A DNA stretch of 23,624 nucleotides from Pseudomonadota bacterium (GTDB lineage: Bacteria; Pseudomonadota; Gammaproteobacteria; Burkholderiales; Burkholderiaceae_D): assembly GCA_023420795.1 (NCBI GenBank), contig JAEZVM010000125.1, positions 1 to 23,624 on the forward strand, in the 5' to 3' direction. Of the stretch, positions 1-7,300 are shown one piece after another; the first letter of the stretch is position 1; each line of letters starts with the position of its first letter. Below the pieces are notes generated by a model. That model was not told the origin of the DNA and searched no databases. It saw only the letters and a program-made list of their open reading frames with translations. The position numbers were made by a program, and so were the translations under genes.

Positions 1-430
1 GCTGTCGGTACCGGCCGGGCAGCGCGCACTGGTCGCGGGCCGGCTGCTGACGGAAAAGAACCCGGCGAGCGCTTCCGGCCGCTACCGCGCCGGCTTCGCC
101 TTTCCGCATCCGGCCGCCGGCATCGACCTGATGGCAGGGCCGTGGATCGTGCGTGAAAAACTGATGCGGCGCACGGATGGCCAGCCGGTACGCCTGCGCA
201 CCTATTTCTTCCGCGAGCTGGATGCGATACCCGGGCTGGCCGACGGCTATCTGGACGACACGCGGCGCTATCTCGAACTCTACGGCGAGCGCATCGGTGC
301 CTATCCGTTCACAGAGTTTTCGATAGTCGCCAGTCCGCTGCCCACGGGCTTTGGCATGCCCACCCTCACCTACCTAGGCGCGGACGTGCTGAAGCTGCCG
401 TTCATCCGTGCCACCTCGCTCGGCCATGAA
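1..430 (+). pseudogene. Fragment of M1-type metallopeptidase gene (inverted second copy)
   Basis: Read on the plus strand from base 2, this stretch encodes the middle part of the same M1-family protein that lies on the minus strand at 374-1411. It begins inside the beta domain (LSVPAGQRALVAG) and stops at ATSLGHE, the first two residues of the zinc motif HExxH. After base 430 the sequence no longer follows the gene, so the motif is never completed. The frame stays open beyond 430, but that is antisense to the other copy and is not a real gene. The fragment differs from its partner at about 21 bases, only four of which-codon changes alter residues (A/D, I/M, R/Q, I/V). This means it derives from an allele under purifying selection. 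It has no start in the window and runs off the left edge. Confidence 0.75.
1..430 (+). repeat. Left arm of a 430-bp inverted repeat
   Basis: Base i on the plus strand pairs with base 936-i, without gaps, over positions 1-430 against 506-935. By eye there are about 21 mismatches: two in the first 290 bases (117 and 229) and nineteen between 291 and 424. The arm reaches the left window edge, so the repeat may be longer. The inner border lies at a CATGAA/TTCATG microhomology. Confidence 0.9.
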
Positions 431-1411
431 GGTGGTCAGTCCTTCGGACCAGTTGCCCTTCGCATAGTCCACGTACACGCCGTTGCCCCACCAGTTGTGC
501 AGCACTTCATGACCGAGCGAGGTGGCGCGAATGAACGGCAGCTTCAGCACGTCCGCACCGAGATAGGTGAGGGTGGGCATGCCGAAGCCGGTGGGCAGCG
601 GGCTGGCGACCACCGAGAATTCAGTGAATGGATAAGCGCCGATCTGCTCGCCGTAGAGTTCGAGATAGCGCCGCGTGTCGTCCAGATAGCCGTCGGCCAG
701 CCCGGGCATCGCATCCAGCTCGCGGAAGAAATAGGTGCGCAGGCGTACCGGCTGGCCATCCGTGCGCCGCATCAGTTTTTCACGCACGATCCACGGCCCT
801 GCCATCAGGTCGATGCCGTCGGCCGGATGCGGAAAGGCGAAGCCGGCGCGGTAGCGGCCGGAAGCGCTCGCCGGGTTCTTTTCCGTCAGCAGCCGGCCCG
901 CGACCAGTGCGCGCTGCCCGGCCGGTACCGACAGCACTACGCGATAGGAAAACAGCGGCGCTGGCTGGGGATACCAGGCACTGCTCGCCGGCAGGAAGCT
1001 GCCCTCCTCAGATGCCATCGGTGGCAGGCGTTGCAACACGCCGCGATGGTCAAGCTCGCGCTGCAGTGCCGGCAGCGTGCCACCGTACTCAACGCGCAGC
1101 TTGCCGCTGCCAGGCGGCAGCATGATGCGCCAGCCGTGCAGCGCACCTTCGCGTCCGTCTTCGGCGACGGTCAGCGCCTTGCTGTCGGTGAAAGCGGCGG
1201 TGATGCGCAGCGATTCATGCAGCGCGAAGCGGAAATCGCGCGACTGCGGAACGAGGATGGCGGTGGCGCGAAAACGCCGTGTGCCGGGATCGAGCTCGAC
1301 CTGCAGATCCAGCGACGGTGCGGCGGCGTGCGCCGGGTGGATCCATGCGAGCGCGACAAATGCCAGCAGTGTGGCCAGCAGCGCTGCGCGGAGACGAGAG
1401 GCCGCGCTCAT
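374..1411 (-). CDS. M1-family (gluzincin) metallopeptidase, 3' end cut by fold-back
   Basis: The 345-residue reading frame starts at 1411 with a Sec-type signal peptide (about residues 1-29, ending AHAA). A beta-sandwich N-terminal region follows, then the catalytic start: H301-E302-V-L-H305, NWWGN, and W-S-E323-G, the zinc ligands of M1 aminopeptidases (HExxH, then Glu 17-18 residues on). Such proteins are exported or periplasmic zinc peptidases. Homologues of this type normally continue several hundred residues past this point. Here everything after about F328 (base 430 and leftward) is antisense of the second repeat copy, and the frame ends by chance at 374. The true C-terminus is thus missing. 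The ATG overlaps the stop of the upstream ChaN/PDZ gene by four bases (ATGA, 1408-1411), so the two are translationally coupled. Family is fairly sure; substrate is unknown. Confidence 0.8.
   Translation of the reverse strand: MSAASRLRAALLATLLAFVALAWIHPAHAAAPSLDLQVELDPGTRRFRATAILVPQSRDFRFALHESLRITAAFTDSKALTVAEDGREGALHGWRIMLPPGSGKLRVEYGGTLPALQRELDHRGVLQRLPPMASEEGSFLPASSAWYPQPAPLFSYRVVLSVPAGQRALVAGRLLTEKNPASASGRYRAGFAFPHPADGIDLMAGPWIVREKLMRRTDGQPVRLRTYFFRELDAMPGLADGYLDDTRRYLELYGEQIGAYPFTEFSVVASPLPTGFGMPTLTYLGADVLKLPFIRATSLGHEVLHNWWGNGVYVDYAKGNWSEGLTTFMAERGGTDERQLQHVRA
506..935 (-). repeat. Right arm of the 430-bp inverted repeat
   Basis: This is the reverse complement of positions 1-430 at roughly 95% identity and lies inside the M1-type peptidase gene. 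The 75-base centre (431-505) is single copy and carries the rest of the zinc motif and the WSEG glutamate. The outer flank (936 onward) continues the gene normally. This arm is therefore the native gene and the left arm is the extra copy. Confidence 0.9.
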
Positions 1412-2622
1412 GGCTTGGGCGGAAATTTGACGACCATGTCCAGGGTCTGTTCACCGCGCTTCACTCGCATCGGCAGCCAGCTTCCGGCCGGCTGGAGGCG
1501 CACGGCGGCGCTTGCCTGTGACGCTCTTGTCACTGGCTGGCCACCCATTTCCAGCAGCCGGTCGCCGGCCTTCAGGCCGCTGCGCTCGGCAAGGCTGCCG
1601 GCAACGACTTCGGCGATGCGCACGCCATCGCCGGTCTGGTCGAGACTCACGCCGAGGCGTGGCGGCTCCGGTTCCGGCAGCGGCTGCTGCGGCACAGCGA
1701 ATACCGCATCGGCCATGCCGGCGCGGATTTCGACGCAATCCGCATTGGCAGGCACCGGCAGCAGCGTGCCGATATTGGTCACGCCGAGATCGCGCAGCTG
1801 GTGCGGCACGCCGTGGCCGAAGCGCACATGGCCGCCACCCATCACGCCGACCGCGAGCGGCCGGCCTGCTGCATTTGCCGGAAGCGCCTTTGCCAGCGCT
1901 TCCGCCATCGCACGGTCCCAGGTAGTCTGCGATTCGACGAAGCGACGGAAGGCCGGGTCGTTCCTGCCGGCCTTGCCGCCCTTGCTTTCCTTGCCGCGCA
2001 TCTTCGTATGTTCACGGTGAACCTCGAACAGGAAGTCGAGGTAGGCCGGCTTCGGCGGCGCGGGACGGCCCACGCCTTCGCGCTCGCTTTCGGGAACCGC
2101 ATCCCAGCCTTTTTCAGTGATCGTCTCGGTGAGACTGCGGTTCACGTTCAGTGCCAGCATCGGAATGCGGTTGATGCGCGCGAACTGGAATAGCGGCAGG
2201 TACAGCTCGGCCGGCATGCTCCATACCTTGTCCCATTCCGACTGTTCGAGGAACTGCTTGACGCTCAGCTCGCCCGCGACCCAGCGGTCGAGTACCGGCT
2301 GTACCCGGCGCGGGAACATTTCGAAGCCGATCACCATGTCCGGGCGCTGCGCATGCAGTGCGGCAAGCATCTGGAACTGCCACAAGTGATGATCTTCCTC
2401 GTCGTGGGATTCGCCCAGCAGCACGACATCCTGCTTCAACATGTCGGCCAGCAGCGCGGGAGCGTTCGCTCGTTGTATCTTGTCGCCTTCCAGCGTCGCC
2501 CAGACGCCCGGGCTGAGACAGGCCGGTGCGGGTTTCGGCGGCTGCGCGAGGCTGTCGTGCGGGTTAAAGCCAAGGGCTGCAGCCAATGAGGCGGCGAAGA
2601 TCCAGTAAGCGCTCAGTTTCAT
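1408..2622 (-). CDS. ChaN-family (haem-binding-uptake type) exported protein with C-terminal PDZ domain
   Basis: This 404-residue protein has an N-terminal signal peptide (about 1-27, ending SLAQ) without an obvious lipobox. The ChaN/DUF399 domain runs from about 45 to 290. Its signature motifs are GESHDEEDHH at 70-79, FEMFPRR at 100-106 and GGGHVRFGHGVP near the domain end. ChaN of enterobacteria and Campylobacter binds haem, and iron regulation is known there, so a role in haem or iron handling at the envelope is possible but inferred. The last 90 residues are a PDZ domain (RLGVSL ... GLKAGDRLLEMGGQPV) of the kind that binds peptide ends. The fusion, and tight coupling to an M1 peptidase gene, suggests a periplasmic peptide- or metal-handling pair. 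The gene is divergent from the c-di-GMP gene at 2808. Confidence 0.85.
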   Translation of the reverse strand: MKLSAYWIFAASLAAALGFNPHDSLAQPPKPAPACLSPGVWATLEGDKIQRANAPALLADMLKQDVVLLGESHDEEDHHLWQFQMLAALHAQRPDMVIGFEMFPRRVQPVLDRWVAGELSVKQFLEQSEWDKVWSMPAELYLPLFQFARINRIPMLALNVNRSLTETITEKGWDAVPESEREGVGRPAPPKPAYLDFLFEVHREHTKMRGKESKGGKAGRNDPAFRRFVESQTTWDRAMAEALAKALPANAAGRPLAVGVMGGGHVRFGHGVPHQLRDLGVTNIGTLLPVPANADCVEIRAGMADAVFAVPQQPLPEPEPPRLGVSLDQTGDGVRIAEVVAGSLAERSGLKAGDRLLEMGGQPVTRASQASAAVRLQPAGSWLPMRVKRGEQTLDMVVKFPPKP

Positions 2623-2724
2623 GATCGGAGAAAGATGGGGAGGTGCGGCCAGCGTAGCACAAGGGCCGGCATGTTCCCGAACGGAAGGGGAGCTTCCTTT
2701 GATGAAGTCGAGCCGACAACTCGA

Positions 2725-2735
2725 TGTGAATCACA
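2725..2735. promoter_or_regulatory. 11-bp palindrome in divergent intergenic region
   Basis: TGTGA-A-TCACA lies between the divergent ChaN/PDZ and PAS-GGDEF-EAL genes (intergenic 2623-2807). The half sites resemble CRP half sites, but the spacer is one base rather than six, so it is not a standard CRP site. It may be a dimeric regulator site or chance. Confidence 0.2.
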
Positions 2736-2807
2736 ATCATTGAACGTTGTCCAAAGGGTTGTGGTCTGGCAGATGATCACCTGAACGTCACCACTATCTT
2801 TCCCGAC

Positions 2808-4562
2808 ATGGATACGCCTTCCGGTTCTGCTGCGCAACGCTCGCTTCCTTCCTATGATTTGCTGCTGAGTAATCTGCCGGGTATGGTGTACCGCTGCCGG
2901 AACGACGAGGAATGGACGACGGAATATGTCAGCGCCGGCGTGAAGGATGTGACTGGATACTCACCCGACGAGCTGGTGGGCGACTCCCCGCGGAAGTACT
3001 CTGATCTGATCCACCCCGACGACCGGCAACGGGTGTACGACGAAGTGCAGGCGGCGGTCGGGGCCGGTCGCCGCTTCGAATTGAAATACCGGGTCATTGA
3101 CGCATCCGGCCGTGAGCGCTGGGTGATGGAGCAAGGCACCGCCGTGCATGACGAAGCGGGGAATGTCAGTGCGCTCGAAGGCTTCGTCACCGACATTACC
3201 GAGAGCAAGGCAGCGGAAGACAAGATCCAGCAGCTCGCCTTCTACGATGGACTCACCCGGCTGCCCAACCGCGTGCTGCTGCTGGAGCGCTTGCAGCATG
3301 CGCTTGCGACAAGCGAGCGCAGCGGGCATATGGGCGCGCTGATGTTCATCGACCTGGACAACTTCAAGACCTTGAACGACACGCTCGGCCACGACAAGGG
3401 CGACCTGCTGCTGCAGCAGGTGGCACAGCGCCTGGCGGGGGCAATGCGCGAAAGCGACACCGTGGCGCGGCTGGGCGGTGACGAATTCGTGATCCTGCTG
3501 GAAGAGCTCAACCCCGCGCCGAACGTGGCGGCGGTGCAGGCAAGGCATGCCGGTGAAAAGGTGCTGGCTGTGTTCACCCATCCTTTCCCGCTCGGCGGCC
3601 ATGAGCATTACGGCACGTCGAGCATCGGCATCACCCTGTTCAAGGGCAACGGCGACGGCGTGGACGACATCCTGAAGCGCGCCGATCTTGCGATGTACCA
3701 GTCCAAGGCTGCCGGGCGCAATGCGGTGCGTTTCTTCGATCCCGAGATGCAGGCGGCGGTGACCCGGCGCGCGACGCTGGAAGCGGATCTATATCGCGGG
3801 GTAAGGGAGCGGCAATTCATCCTGTACTACCAGCCACAGGCGGATATCGACGGAAGCATCACCGGCGTCGAGGCGCTGCTGCGCTGGCAGCATCCGCAGC
3901 GCGGGCTGGTCGCGCCGTCGGAGTTCATTCCGCTGGCGGAGGAAATCGGGCTGATCATGCAGCTCGGCGAGTGGGTGCTGGAAGCCGCCTGCGCCCAGCT
4001 CGCGGCATGGGGCGCAGCGCCAGAGACCGCGGAGCTCAGCATGTCGGTCAATGTCAGCGCGCGCCAGTTCCGCCATCCGCAGTTCGTCGAGCAGGTGATG
4101 GGGGCGCTGCGGCGTACCGGCGCATCTCCGGAAAAGCTCAAGCTCGAACTCACCGAAAGCCTGCTAGTCGAGGATGTCGAGGACATCATCGCCAAGATGA
4201 CTACGCTTACGGAGGCTGGCGTGCGGTTTTCGCTGGATGATTTCGGCACCGGCTATTCGTCGCTTGCATACCTCAAGCGCATGCCGCTGGACTGCCTGAA
4301 GATCGACCAGTCCTTCGTACGCGACGTGCTGACCGACGCCAACGATGCGGCGATCGCCCGCACCATCGTGATGCTCGGGCAGAGCCTCGGGCTGAACGTG
4401 GTGGCCGAGGGTGTGGAAACCGAGGCGCAGCATAATTTCCTCGCCGACCAGGGCTGCCAGACCTATCAGGGGTTCCTGTTCAATAAACCCTTGCCGGTGG
4501 ATGAGTTCGATAGCTTCATCCGCGCCGCCCCGGCGCACAATTTCCGGCCGGGGGCAGCGTAG
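2808..4562 (+). CDS. PAS-GGDEF-EAL c-di-GMP synthase/phosphodiesterase
   Basis: This is a soluble 584-residue signalling protein. A PAS domain with PAC-like tail covers about residues 15-135 (SDLIHPDD, ERWVMEQG). The GGDEF domain covers about 140-310, with intact IDLDNFK, LGHDKGD and G223-GDEF-227. The inhibitory I-site R214-E-S-D217 sits five residues upstream. The EAL domain covers about 325-575, with GVEALLRW, the ELTES glutamate, DDFGTGYSSLAYL, LKIDQSF and VVAEGVET. All catalytic motifs of both halves are present, so both diguanylate cyclase and phosphodiesterase activity are possible; which dominates cannot be told from sequence. There is no membrane segment, so it senses an internal signal through PAS. 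The start ATG has no strong Shine-Dalgarno sequence. It is convergent with the chemotaxis gene. Confidence 0.92.
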   Translation: MDTPSGSAAQRSLPSYDLLLSNLPGMVYRCRNDEEWTTEYVSAGVKDVTGYSPDELVGDSPRKYSDLIHPDDRQRVYDEVQAAVGAGRRFELKYRVIDASGRERWVMEQGTAVHDEAGNVSALEGFVTDITESKAAEDKIQQLAFYDGLTRLPNRVLLLERLQHALATSERSGHMGALMFIDLDNFKTLNDTLGHDKGDLLLQQVAQRLAGAMRESDTVARLGGDEFVILLEELNPAPNVAAVQARHAGEKVLAVFTHPFPLGGHEHYGTSSIGITLFKGNGDGVDDILKRADLAMYQSKAAGRNAVRFFDPEMQAAVTRRATLEADLYRGVRERQFILYYQPQADIDGSITGVEALLRWQHPQRGLVAPSEFIPLAEEIGLIMQLGEWVLEAACAQLAAWGAAPETAELSMSVNVSARQFRHPQFVEQVMGALRRTGASPEKLKLELTESLLVEDVEDIIAKMTTLTEAGVRFSLDDFGTGYSSLAYLKRMPLDCLKIDQSFVRDVLTDANDAAIARTIVMLGQSLGLNVVAEGVETEAQHNFLADQGCQTYQGFLFNKPLPVDEFDSFIRAAPAHNFRPGAA

Positions 4563-4567
4563 GGCTG

Positions 4568-4591
4568 GGCGCCTGGTCAGCGGACCGCGCC
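4568..4591. terminator. Hairpin between convergent genes
   Basis: GGCGC-ct-GGTC-agcg-GACC-GCGCC forms a nine-pair stem with a two-base bulge and a four-base loop. It lies in the 34-base gap between two convergent genes (stops at 4562 and 4597). No T-run follows on either side, so intrinsic termination is only plausible. Confidence 0.4.
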
Positions 4592-4596
4592 TGACA

Positions 4597-6177
4597 TCAT
4601 CGCGCTTGCAGCAGCGCCACGGCGGGCGCCTGGCCCGATTCGAGCTTGAAGCCGCGGACCACTTCCGAGAGGCGGGTTGCCATTTCATGCATCGACCCCG
4701 CCGCCGCTGCGGCCTGCTCGACCAGGGCGGCGTTCTGCTGGGTGGCCTGATCCATATGCGAGATCGCCTTGGTCACTTCCTCGATACCGGCGCTCTGCTC
4801 GCGGCTGGCAGCGGTGATCTCCGCCATAATGTCCGTCACCTGCCTGACGCTGCCGACGATTTCATCCATCGTCGTACCGGCGCGTTCGACCAGCGCGCTG
4901 CCGGCGCTGACCTTTTCGACCGAGTCGTCGATCAGGGTCTTGATTTCGCGCGCGGCGTTGGCCGAGCGCTGAGCCAGCGTCCTGACTTCGGCGGCAACGA
5001 CGGCAAAACCTCGGCCCTGTTCGCCGGCGCGGGCCGCCTCGACTGCGGCGTTCAGCGCCAGGATGTTGGTCTGGAAGGCGATGCCGTCGATTACAGTGAT
5101 GATGTCGGCGATCTTTCTCGACGATGCCGTGATGGCTTCCATGGTCTGCACGACCTCGGTCACTACCTGACCGCCGCGCATGGCGATGTCCGATGCGTTG
5201 TTGGCCAGCGTGTTGGCCTGCAGCGAGTTGTCGGCATTTTGTTTGACGGTCGAGGTCAGCTCTTCCATCGACGACGCGGTTTCCTCGATGCTGGCCGCCT
5301 GCTGTTCGGTGCGCGAGGAGAGGTCGAGATTGCCGGAGGCGATTTCGTCCGACGCCGAAGCAATCGTTTCGGTACCATGGCGCACTTCGCCGACGATCTT
5401 CTTCAGGCTGTCGTTCATTTCCCTGAGGGTGGTGAGCAACTGGCCACATTCGTCCTTCGACGTCGCACGGATGTCGCCGGTGAGATCGCCGTCGGCCACG
5501 CGCCGTGCCGCCTCTACGGCGTGCCTTAGCGGGTGGGTGATGCCGGCGGTCAGGCGCCAGGCCACGACGAAGCCGAGTGCAATGACCAGCGCGCACAGCA
5601 GAACCAGCTGGCGGCGGCTCGATGCCTCGATCGCTTCGATCCGCGCTCCTTCCGAATCCAGGTAGCGACGCTGCATGTCGAGGAAGTCGCTGATGTGTTT
5701 CTGGTAGTTCTGCGCGGCCGGCAGGTAGGCCGAGTCGAGCAGCGCGTTGGCTTGCTCCGCCTGTCCTTCCGCCTTGAGTTTTATCACGCCGTCGCGGGCG
5801 ACGGTGTAGATCTTGCGTAGTTCGACGATCTTCGCCAGCAGCTCCTTTTCTTCCGGTGCGGAAACGAGCAGTTCGATTTTCTTCAGCAGTTCGGAGGACT
5901 GTTTGGAGGTTTCGGCGGCGTTGGCGGCGAAGAAGGGCGTCAGGGATTCGTCGGCGCTTTTCGCGATGGCGCTGGTGCGGATGACGGCCACGGATATCTG
6001 GCGGTTCCAGTCGCTGACCAGCCGCTCTTTCATGATCGGCGACTCGATCATCGACTGCGCTGCCGCCGAGACTGCGTTGAGTTGCCAGACGCCGATGGCG
6101 GCAATGACGATGGAAAGTGCGAGGATGACGGTAAAGCCGAGAGTCAGGCGTGCGCCGATTTTCATATTTGAAAGCAT
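4597..6177 (-). CDS. Methyl-accepting chemotaxis protein
   Basis: This is a 526-residue transmembrane chemoreceptor. TM1 is at about 10-31. A periplasmic four-helix-bundle sensor (4HB_MCP type) covers about 35-190 and TM2 about 191-212. HAMP covers about 212-265 (RLTAGITHPLRHAVEAARRVADGDL), followed by a long cytoplasmic coiled-coil signalling domain. The CheA/CheW-binding hairpin tip is clear: IDGIAFQTNILALNAAVEAA, then AGEQGRGFAVVAAEVR. There is no NWETF-type CheR tether at the C-terminus, which ends ALLQAR. The ligand cannot be deduced. The ATG at 6177 has a poor ribosome site; a second ATG at 6165 (MKIGAR) is also possible. A FliA-like promoter sits about 45 bases upstream, which fits a flagellar-regulon gene. 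Confidence 0.93.
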   Translation of the reverse strand: MLSNMKIGARLTLGFTVILALSIVIAAIGVWQLNAVSAAAQSMIESPIMKERLVSDWNRQISVAVIRTSAIAKSADESLTPFFAANAAETSKQSSELLKKIELLVSAPEEKELLAKIVELRKIYTVARDGVIKLKAEGQAEQANALLDSAYLPAAQNYQKHISDFLDMQRRYLDSEGARIEAIEASSRRQLVLLCALVIALGFVVAWRLTAGITHPLRHAVEAARRVADGDLTGDIRATSKDECGQLLTTLREMNDSLKKIVGEVRHGTETIASASDEIASGNLDLSSRTEQQAASIEETASSMEELTSTVKQNADNSLQANTLANNASDIAMRGGQVVTEVVQTMEAITASSRKIADIITVIDGIAFQTNILALNAAVEAARAGEQGRGFAVVAAEVRTLAQRSANAAREIKTLIDDSVEKVSAGSALVERAGTTMDEIVGSVRQVTDIMAEITAASREQSAGIEEVTKAISHMDQATQQNAALVEQAAAAAGSMHEMATRLSEVVRGFKLESGQAPAVALLQAR

Positions 6178-6219
6178 GATGCAATGTTGCTAAACGGAAA
6201 TATTGTGAAGAGACCCTCG

Positions 6220-6246
6220 ATAACGGACAAGAGAAGGAAAACTTGA
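6220..6246 (-). promoter_or_regulatory. Putative sigma-28 (FliA) promoter of the chemotaxis gene
   Basis: On the minus strand TCAAGTTT (6246-6239) is followed after exactly 11 bases by TCCGTTAT (6227-6220). The enterobacterial FliA consensus is TAAAGTTT-N11-GCCGATAA, and TCAAG is the usual -35 form in pseudomonads. The -35 matches 7 of 8 and the -10 matches 5 of 8. The predicted start of transcription is about 35 bases before the ATG at 6177. Confidence 0.5.
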
Positions 6247-6312
6247 GCTTTTTTGTTGGGGATCCCTATTCGTAAAAGGGGAAAGGGCGGCTCATCCAAA
6301 GAACGCATTTGC

Positions 6313-6336
6313 CGCGCCCCGCTGCAGCAGGGCGCG
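6313..6336. terminator. GC-rich inverted repeat downstream of the crotonase gene
   Basis: CGCGCCC (6313-6319) and GGGCGCG (6330-6336) can pair around a ten-base loop that itself contains GCTGCAGC. It lies about 38 bases past the crotonase stop on the minus strand. There is no T-run, so it may be a weak or Rho-assisted terminator. Confidence 0.3.
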
Positions 6337-6373
6337 TGCATTCGCTTTTTCAACGTGGGCAGCCAGCCGGTCG

Positions 6374-7159
6374 TCAGTTCGCGCAGGCCACTGCCACCTT
6401 TTCCACGCGCTTTTCGACGAAATCGCCCAGCCTGTCCTGCACTTCCTCGCCGGTCTGCACCATCGCCGCGATCAGCGCTTCGGTGTACAGGCCGTCGGTG
6501 GCCGACATGTCTGCGATCTTGTGAATGCCGGATACGATTGCGTAATTCGATAGCGGCGCATTGGTCGCGATCTTGCGCGCCAGCTCCATCGCCTTGTCAA
6601 AAGCGGCCTGCGGCGGCGTCAGGTAATGCAGCAGGCCGGCTTGCCTGCCTTCCTCGCAATCCATCACGCGGCCGGTCAGCATCATCTCGACCATGCGATT
6701 GGCACTGATGATGCGCGCCACGCGCACCGTCGCGCCGCCGCCGGTGAAGATGCCGCGCTGCCCCTCCGGTAACGCGAAATAGGCGCTGCGGTCGCCGACC
6801 CGCACGTGCGCGGCGCTCGCCAGTTCCAGTCCACCGCCCACTACCGCACCTTGCAGCGCTGCGATCACCGGAAGACCGCCGTGCTGGATGCGGTCGAACG
6901 CCCGATGCCATCCCTGGCACACGCGCATGAATTCGACCGGCGTCCGCTCCTTGTAGTAATGCTCCTTCAGGTCGAGCCCGGCGCAGAAATGTGGCCCGTT
7001 CGCGGCCAGCACGATTGCTCGCGCCTCTTTCGGCGGTGAAGAAAAATAATGTTCGATCTCGTCCACCGCGCGTTCGTCCAGCGCATTGCGCAGGTCGGGC
7101 CGGTTCAGCGTGACGACCGCGACCGCGCCTTCCATTCTTGTCTGTAATGATGAATACAT
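6374..7159 (-). CDS. Enoyl-CoA hydratase/isomerase (crotonase) family protein
   Basis: This 261-residue protein has a full crotonase fold. The oxyanion-hole segments are HFCAGLD (57-63) and GAVVGGGLELA (104-114). Both acid/base glutamates expected in a hydratase are present: E112 in GGGLELA and E132 in ALPEGQRGI. It would act on an acyl-CoA thioester in the cytoplasm, in fatty-acid or aromatic-acid degradation; the exact substrate is not evident. The start was placed at 7159 because GGAGG lies four bases upstream; a longer frame from 7183 would translate through that ribosome site. The gene is divergent from an AraC-type regulator, its likely controller. No acyl-CoA dehydrogenase, ligase or thiolase lies nearby, so it is an isolated pathway gene. 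Confidence 0.88.
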   Translation of the reverse strand: MYSSLQTRMEGAVAVVTLNRPDLRNALDERAVDEIEHYFSSPPKEARAIVLAANGPHFCAGLDLKEHYYKERTPVEFMRVCQGWHRAFDRIQHGGLPVIAALQGAVVGGGLELASAAHVRVGDRSAYFALPEGQRGIFTGGGATVRVARIISANRMVEMMLTGRVMDCEEGRQAGLLHYLTPPQAAFDKAMELARKIATNAPLSNYAIVSGIHKIADMSATDGLYTEALIAAMVQTGEEVQDRLGDFVEKRVEKVAVACAN

Positions 7160-7161
7160 AG

Positions 7162-7168
7162 CTCCTCC
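7162..7168 (-). promoter_or_regulatory. Ribosome binding site deciding the crotonase start
   Basis: GGAGGAG on the minus strand is followed by CT and the ATG at 7159. The core GGAGG has a spacing of four bases to that ATG. It lies inside the coding frame if the upstream ATG at 7183 were used, which argues for the shorter protein. Confidence 0.7.
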
Positions 7169-7203
7169 ATATGGAAATGGCAAAAATTACCCATCCAAGC
7201 CAT

Positions 7204-7300
7204 AACATGCATGGCCTGAAACCCATGAAAAAACGTCAACTGTGAGGAAAGTATAGGTATTCGCGGGGTGGATGGTTTACCCTTCACGCCAACATGCATG
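7204..7300. repeat. Two direct copies of AACATGCATG in the divergent promoter region
   Basis: The exact ten-base AACATGCATG occurs at 7204-7213 and 7291-7300, 87 bases apart, in the crotonase/AraC intergenic region. The second copy covers the AraC start codon (7294). Each contains the palindrome CATGCATG. They could be operator sites for the divergent regulator, but with only two short copies this is tentative. Confidence 0.3.

Noticed and set aside
1..935. Insertion sequence or transposon end as cause of the inverted repeat
   Set aside because: The repeat is host peptidase coding sequence, there is no transposase gene, and the borders show no terminal repeats or target duplication.
131..2020. 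A 629-residue plus-strand open frame
   Set aside because: It joins the sense reading of the left repeat arm to the antisense of the peptidase and ChaN genes; composition after base 430 is that of a GC-rich shadow frame.
4862..6184. A 440-residue minus-strand frame over the chemoreceptor
   Set aside because: It is a +1 shadow rich in Arg and His; the true frame (4597-6177) has full MCP domains.
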